Below, piece by piece: positions 17,399 through 25,192 of a stretch of 33,916 nt of DNA. Under the pieces are notes generated by a model. That model worked only from the letters and a program-made list of their open reading frames with translations. It did no database searches and was not told where the DNA came from. The stretch covers positions 1-33,916 of the forward strand of contig JAJYRF010000024.1 in NCBI GenBank assembly GCA_021794255.1. Direction: 5' to 3'. Position numbers and translations under genes: made by a program. This DNA is from a bacterium (lineage in GTDB: Bacteria; SZUA-79; Acidulodesulfobacterales; Acidulodesulfobacteraceae). Numbering within the stretch: position 1 is the first letter of the stretch; each line of letters begins with the position of its first letter.

Positions 17399-18553
17399 TT
17401 AATTATTACTTTTTAGGCCTAAAATATTCTTATATATTTCATCGTATTTTTTAGCTACGGCAGACCAGTTAAAATTTTTAGCCGCATATTCATAAGCATT
17501 TATTCCAAATTCTTTCCTTTTATCCGGGTTATTTATTAAATATAATAACTTTTCCCTAAGACCATTATAATCATTAAAATCGACAAGATACCCGTTTACT
17601 TCATCGGTTACCATTTCGGGAAACCCTCCGACTTTAGTAGCGATAACGGGTATTCCCATCGCCATCGCCTCGCAAGGGGCGAGAGGAAAACTATCGACCA
17701 TAGAAGGCTGTACATAGATATCAAAATTTATCATTTTTTCTGAAATATTTTCGGTAAAATCTTTAATAATAAATTTTTTTTCTATTTTTAACTCAACAAT
17801 TAAATCATTCAGATATTTTTTTAACGGTCCTTCCCCGTAAATTACAAAATTAACATTGTCATATTGCTCGATAACTAATTTTGCGGACCTTATAAGAAAT
17901 TCGTGCCCTTTTATATCTATTAATCGGCCGCAGCTGCCGATAACTATTCGATTTTCACCATTTTTTACAAAATTCTTGGGCGTATAAGAAAATTTTTCAA
18001 AATTAACGCCCGTATAAATCACTTCAATTTTATTAAGGTCAGCCTTAGAGTTATTAGCAATAAAATCCCTTACTGTTTTGGATGCGGCAGCTATAAAAGA
18101 AGAATTATTGATTATTATCCTTTTCAGATATAAATAAAACTTATCGGATAATAAATTCATGGTTGCATGTGCAGAATTAAATCCGTGCGCCGAATAAACA
18201 ATATTTTTATTTTTTGCAAACTTAGCGGCAATTGTACCTAAAAAACTTGCTTTTGAGGTTTGAATATGAATTAAATCAAAACTATTATTTTTAATTATTT
18301 TATATATTTTTATAACGGCGGCCAAATCGGAAAATAAAGCAAATTCTCTTTTAAATTCTTTAATTTTATAAATCGCATCAAACACTTCAAGAAATTTATT
18401 ATAATATAGACCTTCTGAATTACATGCCAAACTCAATTCGTAATCGCCTTTTTTTTTTAATTCCTTTAAAAATGAATATAAATATTCCTGTGCGCCGCCG
18501 GTTTCGCATGTCGTAATAAGATAAAGTATCTTAATCTTTTTTATTTTATCCAT
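17399..18553 (-). CDS. GT4 family glycosyltransferase
   Basis: A protein of 384 residues with a GT-B fold. GGAQEYLYSFLKEL is the acceptor-domain loop after the first strand. HIQTSKASFLGTIAAKF and YSAHGFN are typical of WcaA/CapM-like GT4 enzymes. IGSCGRLIDIKGHEFLI opens the donor domain. The E-x7-E motif reads D-S-F-P-L-A-P-C-E-A-M-A, with the first glutamate replaced by Asp, a change tolerated in several GT4 subgroups. The start overlaps the MurJ-like gene by eight nt; the ATP-grasp gene follows after 14 nt. Sugar specificity is unknown. Confidence 0.88.
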   Translation of the reverse strand: MDKIKKIKILYLITTCETGGAQEYLYSFLKELKKKGDYELSLACNSEGLYYNKFLEVFDAIYKIKEFKREFALFSDLAAVIKIYKIIKNNSFDLIHIQTSKASFLGTIAAKFAKNKNIVYSAHGFNSAHATMNLLSDKFYLYLKRIIINNSSFIAAASKTVRDFIANNSKADLNKIEVIYTGVNFEKFSYTPKNFVKNGENRIVIGSCGRLIDIKGHEFLIRSAKLVIEQYDNVNFVIYGEGPLKKYLNDLIVELKIEKKFIIKDFTENISEKMINFDIYVQPSMVDSFPLAPCEAMAMGIPVIATKVGGFPEMVTDEVNGYLVDFNDYNGLREKLLYLINNPDKRKEFGINAYEYAAKNFNWSAVAKKYDEIYKNILGLKSNN

Positions 18554-20105
18554 TTTTTTTAAGCCTTGAATTTATTTTTTTGAGTAAATAAAAAATAAGA
18601 TTAACGTCTTCAAATTTTAATAATTTTAATATAACGATATATGCCGATGAAGCAACCGCCAACATTAATAAAAAAGCAAATACGCCGTGAAAAACTGTAA
18701 TAAAAATATTTATTCTGTTTAAACCAAAATATATAAATTTACCTATTAAAATCATAACGGCTGAAGCGGTAATTATTTTAAAAAGGGGGATAATAAATTC
18801 TTCCCACAATTTTATTTTAACTTTTATAGAAAAAAGATATGCTATCATTATAATAAATTCTGCCGATAATGCAATAGAATTTGCCGAAGCTATGCCGACG
18901 ACTTTAAAACTTCTTACCAAGATAAAATCAAAAAATATATTTACCGCCGCGAAAATAAAACTTGCTATTACTGGAATTTTAAATTCCTTCATCGCGAAGA
19001 ATACTTTTACTAAAATAATAATATATAAATAAGATATAAGACTCCATGAATAAGCTATTAATACATCGGAAGTATTTGCCGTATCCGCTTTATTAAAAGC
19101 CCCGTGATAAAATAAAATAGTTACGATATTTCGGGCAAAAAAAGCCATAACAAATATCAGCGGGATAGAAATAAGATTTAATATTTTAAAACCGAACAAT
19201 AAATTTTCGTTAAAATCGCCGGATTTTTTTTCGGAAAAATTATGCGATAAATACGGAAATAAAGCTGTGGACAAAGGTGCTGCTATCAGGCTTATATTTA
19301 TATTTCTCAACCTATGCGCAATGCTTAGATAGGTTATAGAACCTTTAGACAAAAAGGAACTGAAAGATTTATCCGCCAGCGGGGGGAAAATTTCTATAAA
19401 TTGAATAACTATAACTGCAATAAGCGGAATTGTCACTGGTTTTAAAAATTTTAAATTAAACGTAAAGGTAAATTTGAAATTTAACTTTAATAAATAAAAA
19501 AAGTCTATAAAAACAAATATTAAATACGCGAATAAGAATCCGTAAGCTATCGAATTTACCCCTAATTTCTTAAAGAAAAGGATAAACAGAATTATAAGAA
19601 TATTAATTATCAAATTTTGCGATGATGCGATTAAAAATAACTTAAAGCTGTTTAATATTGCGCTAATTATAAGGATAGAGGTTGAAAATATAACGATTGG
19701 TAGCATAATAAACGTCATTTTAACTGTCATATCGATTTCGCGATGTCCAAACCCCGGAACTTCTATCAAAATAATCCTTTTTAAAAATATTGAAATAAAT
19801 AAAATCAAAATTATATTTATAACAAAAGAAAAAAGCAAAATGTTTGAAGCAAATTCCATTGCCTGTTTTTTATCTTCATTTATAAGATTATCCGTAAAGA
19901 AGGGGATAATAATGGTGCTTATAGCCCCGCCGAACAAGCTTATCGTCATGGTAGGTATTAATAAAGCGGAAAAAAATATATCGGTTCCGCCGGTAGCTCC
20001 GAAGTAATAGGTAATAATTATCTGGCGGGCAAATCCTGCAACAGAGCCTAAAAAGGTCAAGAAGCTAATGACTAGCGATGCTTTTGCAATATTTTTTCTA
20101 TCCAA
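18546..20105 (-). CDS. MurJ/MviN-like lipid-linked glycan flippase
   Basis: A protein of 519 residues with about 14 membrane helices. The N-terminus has the MurJ signature GFARQIIITYYFGATGGTDIFFSALLIP. It continues with SLFGGAISTIIIPFFTD, the Arg/Gly-rich and acidic first helices that face the central cavity in MurJ. Helices 13-14 are present. A true MurJ flips lipid II, but its position between a GT4 and a GT-C gene suggests a homologue dedicated to a lipid-linked oligosaccharide, as known in several polysaccharide loci. It would be the second flippase of this window beside Wzx. The start is TTG (20105-20103), two nt after the upstream stop. Confidence 0.85.
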   Translation of the reverse strand: MDRKNIAKASLVISFLTFLGSVAGFARQIIITYYFGATGGTDIFFSALLIPTMTISLFGGAISTIIIPFFTDNLINEDKKQAMEFASNILLFSFVINIILILFISIFLKRIILIEVPGFGHREIDMTVKMTFIMLPIVIFSTSILIISAILNSFKLFLIASSQNLIINILIILFILFFKKLGVNSIAYGFLFAYLIFVFIDFFYLLKLNFKFTFTFNLKFLKPVTIPLIAVIVIQFIEIFPPLADKSFSSFLSKGSITYLSIAHRLRNINISLIAAPLSTALFPYLSHNFSEKKSGDFNENLLFGFKILNLISIPLIFVMAFFARNIVTILFYHGAFNKADTANTSDVLIAYSWSLISYLYIIILVKVFFAMKEFKIPVIASFIFAAVNIFFDFILVRSFKVVGIASANSIALSAEFIIMIAYLFSIKVKIKLWEEFIIPLFKIITASAVMILIGKFIYFGLNRINIFITVFHGVFAFLLMLAVASSAYIVILKLLKFEDVNLIFYLLKKINSRLKKNG

Positions 20106-20107
20106 AA

Positions 20108-21808
20108 TTAATATCCCGAACGGCTATCAAATATTTTTATTTTAGATATGCCGTAAGATGCGACTATATATAATAACGGTAATAGCTGTACTCTATATAT
20201 ATACATCTGCATCATATTATTCGTAAAAAAGATTATTGTCCCGGAGACCGTTAAAATATAAATTAAAAAGATAGATGAATTTTTCAAATCAACTCTCAGC
20301 CATTTGATAGAGCCGTAAACAAAAAACGGAAGTAATAAATACCAGTAAATAATAGAAGGGGGAAGCATGATAACATACTTTAATGGAAGAAGCCATAAAA
20401 ATGGCGAGAAAATATAATAAATTGTTTTAATTATAATGTCCAGAACCGCAGTAACAGCTCGCTGAATAGGTTTAGGAACCGCAGTAACAGCTCGCTGAAT
20501 AGGTTTAGGAACCGCAGTAACAGCTCGCTGAATAGGTTTAGGAACCGTGATGATGTATTTGCCGCCCGAAAACCCGTTTGAAATATATTTTGAGGCTGCA
20601 GTGATATAATTTTTATTTTTATGCGATTTGGCGAATAAATTTATAGAATGAAAAAGGTCATAATTTAAAATTTTAAATGAAACAAAAATCAATAACAAAA
20701 TAGCGACAACGATTTCAAAAAGTTTAAAATTATATTTTCGTCTTTCGATAATAAGCCACAATATTAACGAAATTGCAATAAATATACCCGAATAAACTCT
20801 AAGCAGTCCGTCATAATAAATAAAAAGCAACAACGTTAAAAATTTTAAATATTTAAATTTATTATTCCAAGAAAATATAATATAAAAGACTAACAAAACA
20901 ATAAAAATATTAACAGATATTTTTAGACCGGTTGAGTTAAAAAATAACAAATCGGGACTGAACGAAAATAATGCGAAAGATATTATCCCGACTTTTTCAT
21001 CGAATATTTTCTTTGCTAAAAAATAGACTAATAAAGATGATAACGTTCCTATGAAAATAGAATTTATTATTTCAACAGTAATTATATTGTTGCCGAATAA
21101 AATATATATTAAACCGTTATAAAAAGAATAAGCGGGTGCCGGCCAGCTAAAATTATAGAAACTTAAAAGCAAAGATTTGCCGGTATGGAAATTTTTATAA
21201 ATGTATTGGCTGAATGCTTCATAAGTAAGTACATCGTTTAAATGTTTAAATATATTTTCATGAAATTGCAAAAAGAATATAATTAACGATTTTATAGTAA
21301 TCGAAATTGCCGTTATTATAAGCAATATTTTTTTTATTTTTTTATCTATTCTTAAAAAAACTAATAGAATAATTAATAATAACAGCATAAAAATTAAAAA
21401 TATCCAGTTTACCGAGGTCGCATTTATTCCTATGTATTTATCAAATTTTGGGATAATATATCGATTATTATGATTGTTCGAGATATGTAATGTGAATGAT
21501 CGTATAAGTGATGCAATAGCGTTTGGATAATCTCCATTGCAGGCAAAAACATTTCCCGCTATTATAAAACCAGCCGCATTTTTTTGTGAAGCGGACATGA
21601 TAAATAAACCATTTGCATAATTCTCTATGTAATCATAATGGTTATTTTTATCATAACCTCTCAATTGAAGGGACTTAATTAATTTGTTGATATTTGGAGA
21701 GCCTGAATACTTCTCTAAACATTGGATGGAATTATAAGAATAAGCATATCGGCTAAAAATTATTAGAAAAAATACTATAAATACAAAGTAAAAATGTAAT
21801 TTTTTCAT
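20108..21808 (-). CDS. GT-C (GT39/ArnT-like) membrane glycosyltransferase with N-terminal periplasmic domain
   Basis: A protein of 566 residues. It begins with a signal-like helix (residues 3-22). About 110 polar residues follow, rich in short helices (GFIIAGNVFACNGDYPNAIASLIRSF resembles a TPR unit), and then around a dozen membrane helices from residue 133. LNDVLTYEAFSQYI in the first large loop fits the acidic motif of GT-C enzymes that use a polyprenyl-phosphate sugar. VPAPAYSFYNG-like text follows (here WPAPAYSFYNG), and LRVYSGIFIAI marks another helix pair. Residues 423-455 are three exact copies of an 11-residue unit (PKPIQRAVTAV) in the loop before the last helices. Predicted role: a periplasmic glycosyl transfer onto the glycan or lipid. 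Acceptor unknown. Confidence 0.7.
   Translation of the reverse strand: MKKLHFYFVFIVFFLIIFSRYAYSYNSIQCLEKYSGSPNINKLIKSLQLRGYDKNNHYDYIENYANGLFIMSASQKNAAGFIIAGNVFACNGDYPNAIASLIRSFTLHISNNHNNRYIIPKFDKYIGINATSVNWIFLIFMLLLLIILLVFLRIDKKIKKILLIITAISITIKSLIIFFLQFHENIFKHLNDVLTYEAFSQYIYKNFHTGKSLLLSFYNFSWPAPAYSFYNGLIYILFGNNIITVEIINSIFIGTLSSLLVYFLAKKIFDEKVGIISFALFSFSPDLLFFNSTGLKISVNIFIVLLVFYIIFSWNNKFKYLKFLTLLLFIYYDGLLRVYSGIFIAISLILWLIIERRKYNFKLFEIVVAILLLIFVSFKILNYDLFHSINLFAKSHKNKNYITAASKYISNGFSGGKYIITVPKPIQRAVTAVPKPIQRAVTAVPKPIQRAVTAVLDIIIKTIYYIFSPFLWLLPLKYVIMLPPSIIYWYLLLPFFVYGSIKWLRVDLKNSSIFLIYILTVSGTIIFFTNNMMQMYIYRVQLLPLLYIVASYGISKIKIFDSRSGY
20444..20542. repeat. Three perfect 33-bp tandem repeats inside the GT-C gene
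   Basis: Units at 20444-20476, 20477-20509 and 20510-20542 are identical, and the next five bases begin a fourth. Each unit is a multiple of three, so gain or loss keeps the frame. The units are visibly richer in G+C than the surrounding AT-rich gene. Absence of any divergence implies recent expansion or active length change. Confidence 0.97.
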
Positions 21809-21816
21809 TTCTTATC

Positions 21817-22977
21817 TTATTTCCTGTTCAAAGATATTATCTTGATTACCATATTAATAACATATTCAATATCTTCTTCCGTCATAGAAGGATATATAGG
21901 AAGCGAAACTATCCTGTCGAATAAAAAAGATGCGTTCGGAAAATCTGTATTCTTATAGCCGTATTTATTTTTAAAGTAAGAAAACATATGCAGCGGTTTA
22001 AAATGGACGCTTGTATTTATCTTATTTTTTTTCAGCTCATTCATAAAATCGTTTCGCGATATAGATAAATTATCTATATCCAATTTAATTATATAAAGAT
22101 GCCACGAGTGTTGAATATTATTCTTTGTAAAAGGGGTTACAATCCCGTCTATTTTAGAAAACGCTTCGGTATATCTTTGGGCGATATACTCCCTTCTGTC
22201 CCTGAATAAATTAACTTTCCTTAACTGATGAATTCCCATAGACGCCGCAATATCGGTCATATTATATTTATAACCCAGCATAGTTACGTCATACTCCCAT
22301 GAACCTGAATTGCCGTATCTCTTCCATGCATCCCTATCCATACCGTGAAGTCTTTTAATCTGAAGATCATTAGCTATATCATCGTCATCGGTCGTAATCA
22401 TTCCTCCTTCGCCGGTGGTCAATGTTTTTGTTGCGTAAAAACTGAACACGGTGACATCGCCGATATTGCCTATAATTCTGCCGTCTATTTTAGAAGGAAA
22501 GGCGTGCGCCGCATCTTCTATTACTTTAATGCCGGTTTCTTTTGTAATCTTAACCAAATTAAGAATATCGGAAGGTTGACCTGCCATATGGACAGGAATA
22601 ACCGCTTTTGTTTTATCGGTAATTTTTCTTCTAACATCTTCAATATTTAGATTAAATGTTTTCTCGTCGCAATCTACAAGGATAGGTTTAGCTCTTAAAT
22701 ATTCTACGGCTTCCGCTGTGGCAACAAAAGTCATAGCGGGGAGTATTACTTCATCTCCCTCTTTGATGCCGCAGCAATCCAAAGCAAGATGCAAACCGGA
22801 GGTTGCGGAATTTACAGATATCGCGTGCTTTACCCCTATATACGATGCAAATTGTTCTTCAAAAGTTTTTGTTTTCCTGCCCATCGTAATCCAGCCGCTC
22901 TTTAATGTATCCACTACTTCTTCTATTTCGTCCTTTTCAATGGTTGGGACGGCAAATTCTATTATATCATGTCTCAT
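21817..22977 (-). CDS. DegT/DnrJ/EryC1/StrS-family PLP sugar aminotransferase
   Basis: A protein of 386 residues, the normal length. SGWITMGRKTKTFEEQFA, VNSATSGLHLAL (phosphate binding) and LPAMTFVATAEAV are present. VIEDAAHAFPS carries the Asp that contacts the pyridine nitrogen (about residue 155). SFYATKTLTTGEGGMI holds Lys184, which forms the Schiff base. These enzymes aminate 4-keto-6-deoxy (or 3-keto) nucleotide sugars in the cytosol. Two possible substrates are made in this window: the PglF-like product (giving a UDP-4-amino sugar, as in PglE) and the Gmd product (giving GDP-perosamine). Sequence alone does not decide. A Shine-Dalgarno GAAGGA lies nine nt before the ATG. No bacillosamine-type acetyltransferase was found nearby. 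Confidence 0.93.
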   Translation of the reverse strand: MRHDIIEFAVPTIEKDEIEEVVDTLKSGWITMGRKTKTFEEQFASYIGVKHAISVNSATSGLHLALDCCGIKEGDEVILPAMTFVATAEAVEYLRAKPILVDCDEKTFNLNIEDVRRKITDKTKAVIPVHMAGQPSDILNLVKITKETGIKVIEDAAHAFPSKIDGRIIGNIGDVTVFSFYATKTLTTGEGGMITTDDDDIANDLQIKRLHGMDRDAWKRYGNSGSWEYDVTMLGYKYNMTDIAASMGIHQLRKVNLFRDRREYIAQRYTEAFSKIDGIVTPFTKNNIQHSWHLYIIKLDIDNLSISRNDFMNELKKNKINTSVHFKPLHMFSYFKNKYGYKNTDFPNASFLFDRIVSLPIYPSMTEEDIEYVINMVIKIISLNRK

Positions 22978-23064
22978 TAAATTAAATCCTTCGCAATTAA
23001 TATTAATGTTTAATTTAAAAAAATAGCTTAAAATATCTAATTTTTAAGCGCAATAAGTTATATT

Positions 23065-24150
23065 TTAACAATCAAATTCTCTAATTATAAAAGGTTTTAT
23101 TTTACTATAAAATAAACCGTAATCAATGTTAGGATTAAAAATGAAATTATCGCCTTTATCCCTTATTATATTTTCCTCTAAAAATCTCTTTGATTGTTTT
23201 AAAAAACCGTTGTTTTCCGAAGCAAATTTATTTGCCTGTAATTTATCTATTATATATGCTTCGTTAATGCACCCTATTTCCGATTGAACGCCGTTTCCTA
23301 TAATAATATTCAGTCCGTTATCTTTTGCAATGTTAAATATCCTTTTAATTTCTTCAAAACTCCCCTGCTTCATAAGTTTAAGTTTTATAAATGAACAACA
23401 TTTTAAAGATGCAGCCCGCACAATATCTTCTTCTCCCTTTATGGATTCATCGAGCATCAGCGGAAATTTTGCAAATTCATTAAGTTTGGACATGTTTACC
23501 CATTCTTCTATTTTAAGCGGCTGTTCGAATAGTTCTATTTTTCCGGCTTTATCTGAAGGAATTGAAATTATAAATTCTTTGGCTTCAGTAAAAGAATATC
23601 CTTGATTGGCATCTATCCTGATTTTCACATATTCCGGAATAATATCGAGTATATTTTTTATTCTTATTATATCTTTCTTGACATTTTTACCCACCTTAAC
23701 TTTTATTATAAAATGCTTCTCCGCAACCAGCTGCTTTATTGCGGCTGGTATCTCGTTAATATCGTCGCTCATTAATGTTCCTATAAGATTAAGCTTAAAT
23801 ATTGACGATTTTTCATCACCATTTTCAATTTCATAAATTATATTTTCCAAGGCCGTAATTATTGCAGAATATAAAAACTTATCTTTGGAAACTGATTTTT
23901 TAAAGATAGAGAGTGCATCTCTTGAATCGGTTCCTACGATAGAAGAAAGAGCCTGTATATTATGTCCCCATATATCGTTTGTCTCTGTATCGAAATAGCC
24001 TTCGAGAGGCGTAACTTCACCTATTCCATAATTTTTTCCGTCAAATACGGTGCAATAATATACATCAAAATAATTTATTTTATTATACGACAAATTATAT
24101 GTCTTGTTTAGAGGTAATTTTATATGTATTAGCTTTATATTTTCAATCAT
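23065..24150 (-). CDS. Enolase-superfamily enzyme, MLE subgroup (epimerase or OSBS-like), substrate unknown
   Basis: A protein of 361 residues with both enolase-superfamily domains: an N-terminal capping domain with the mobile loop YGIGEVTPLEGYF (about 41-53) and a TIM-like barrel. All expected catalytic residues are kept: K150-x-K152 (IIKVKVG), metal ligands D180 (RIDANQG), E209 (ELFEQP) and D234 (LMLDES), and the opposite base K258 (IKLKLMK). The glycine loop reads GNGVQSEIG. These define the muconate-lactonising/o-succinylbenzoate synthase/dipeptide-epimerase subgroup, which abstracts a proton next to a carboxylate. No menaquinone genes are adjacent. It lies between the aminotransferase and radical SAM genes, so a role in tailoring an acidic or amino-acyl substituent is an inference. 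Confidence 0.85.
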   Translation of the reverse strand: MIENIKLIHIKLPLNKTYNLSYNKINYFDVYYCTVFDGKNYGIGEVTPLEGYFDTETNDIWGHNIQALSSIVGTDSRDALSIFKKSVSKDKFLYSAIITALENIIYEIENGDEKSSIFKLNLIGTLMSDDINEIPAAIKQLVAEKHFIIKVKVGKNVKKDIIRIKNILDIIPEYVKIRIDANQGYSFTEAKEFIISIPSDKAGKIELFEQPLKIEEWVNMSKLNEFAKFPLMLDESIKGEEDIVRAASLKCCSFIKLKLMKQGSFEEIKRIFNIAKDNGLNIIIGNGVQSEIGCINEAYIIDKLQANKFASENNGFLKQSKRFLEENIIRDKGDNFIFNPNIDYGLFYSKIKPFIIREFDC

Positions 24151-24159
24151 AATAAAAAA

Positions 24160-25173
24160 TTAATTTAATTTACGATGAACGCTATGGTCCACACAATTTT
24201 TGCAAGACTTTATAAACTTACCGTATTCTCCATTAATCTGGTTTTCAAATTCATCTGTAGCAGTTTTCCATTCCTGTTTTATATCTAAATCTAAACTAAA
24301 AATATTGCCCATATATAAATCATTTGTTTCTCCTCTGGCAGCATTTTGAAGCGATTGACAGCATTTATATAATCCGCCTTCAACGTCTATATATAAAAAT
24401 CTAGGCATTAGTTCTGCACAAGGGTATCTATAAAATTTGTAATTTTTTGTAAACGAAATATTTTTTTGCTCATTATATAGAACTTCTGAATATGGCGTAT
24501 ATTTAATCGAAATATCGCCGTATTTTTTTATAAACTTATCTACTTCAGGCAAAGAAAATTCTTTACTGTCTTCAAAAAATTTTATTTGAACGTGTACCGA
24601 TTTACCGGATTTATTTCTTTCCTCGAGGAATATCTTTATGCCGTTAATTGATTCGTTAAACTTATCTACACCCATAAGTTCTCTGTATGAATTTCTATCC
24701 TTCTTGTTCAGGCTAAATCTAATTAATCTAAAACTTTTATCTTTAAGCAGTTCTTTGGCTATACTCTGGGTCATATTAAACCCTGTCGTATAGATTATAT
24801 GGCTAGCGTTTGGCATTTGTAATGTATTGGCAATTTCATAAAGATTTGAGCATAGTAACGGCTCTCCTACTCCAAACAGGCTGATATTAATAGTCCTATC
24901 ATTATAATAAGAGGATATTACATCCTTAATTCTGTCAATAATTTTTATATCCATGTCTTTTACGGGGAAACATATTTTTTTAAGGTCGTTATGACCGCAC
25001 ATAACACATTTAGCCGAACACTTTGTGGTAATTTCAATTTGAAGCTCTACAGGCAATTTTTTTTGGCTATATTTTTCGTAATATACTGTTCTGTATTTAT
25101 ACGCCTTAGATAGAAACCCAGGTGAAATTTTTGATATTAAGGGTATGAACTTTTTTAAAATTTTTTTCATCAT
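24160..25173 (-). CDS. Radical SAM protein with SPASM-like C-terminal domain
   Basis: The frame is open as far as 25371, but the first 66 codons overlap the 3' end of the upstream B12/radical SAM gene. The adjacent ATGs at 25173 and 25170, about 20 nt after that gene's stop, are the likely starts (337 residues). The radical SAM cluster is C52-x3-C56-x2-C59 (TTKCSAKCVMCGH), followed by SLFGVGEPLL, the G-x-x-E-P-type S-adenosylmethionine motif. Near the C-terminus YPCAELMPRFLYIDVEGGLYKCCQ and SCKNCVDH supply further cysteines for an auxiliary iron-sulfur cluster, as in SPASM/Twitch proteins. Such enzymes modify peptides, sugars or other small molecules. Substrate unknown. Confidence 0.87.
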   Translation of the reverse strand: MMKKILKKFIPLISKISPGFLSKAYKYRTVYYEKYSQKKLPVELQIEITTKCSAKCVMCGHNDLKKICFPVKDMDIKIIDRIKDVISSYYNDRTINISLFGVGEPLLCSNLYEIANTLQMPNASHIIYTTGFNMTQSIAKELLKDKSFRLIRFSLNKKDRNSYRELMGVDKFNESINGIKIFLEERNKSGKSVHVQIKFFEDSKEFSLPEVDKFIKKYGDISIKYTPYSEVLYNEQKNISFTKNYKFYRYPCAELMPRFLYIDVEGGLYKCCQSLQNAARGETNDLYMGNIFSLDLDIKQEWKTATDEFENQINGEYGKFIKSCKNCVDHSVHRKLN

Positions 25174-25192
25174 ATTTTTAAAGTTAGCAATA

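Noticed and set aside
20444..20542. CRISPR array
   Set aside because: The three 33-bp units are directly adjacent with no spacers and lie in frame inside a gene.
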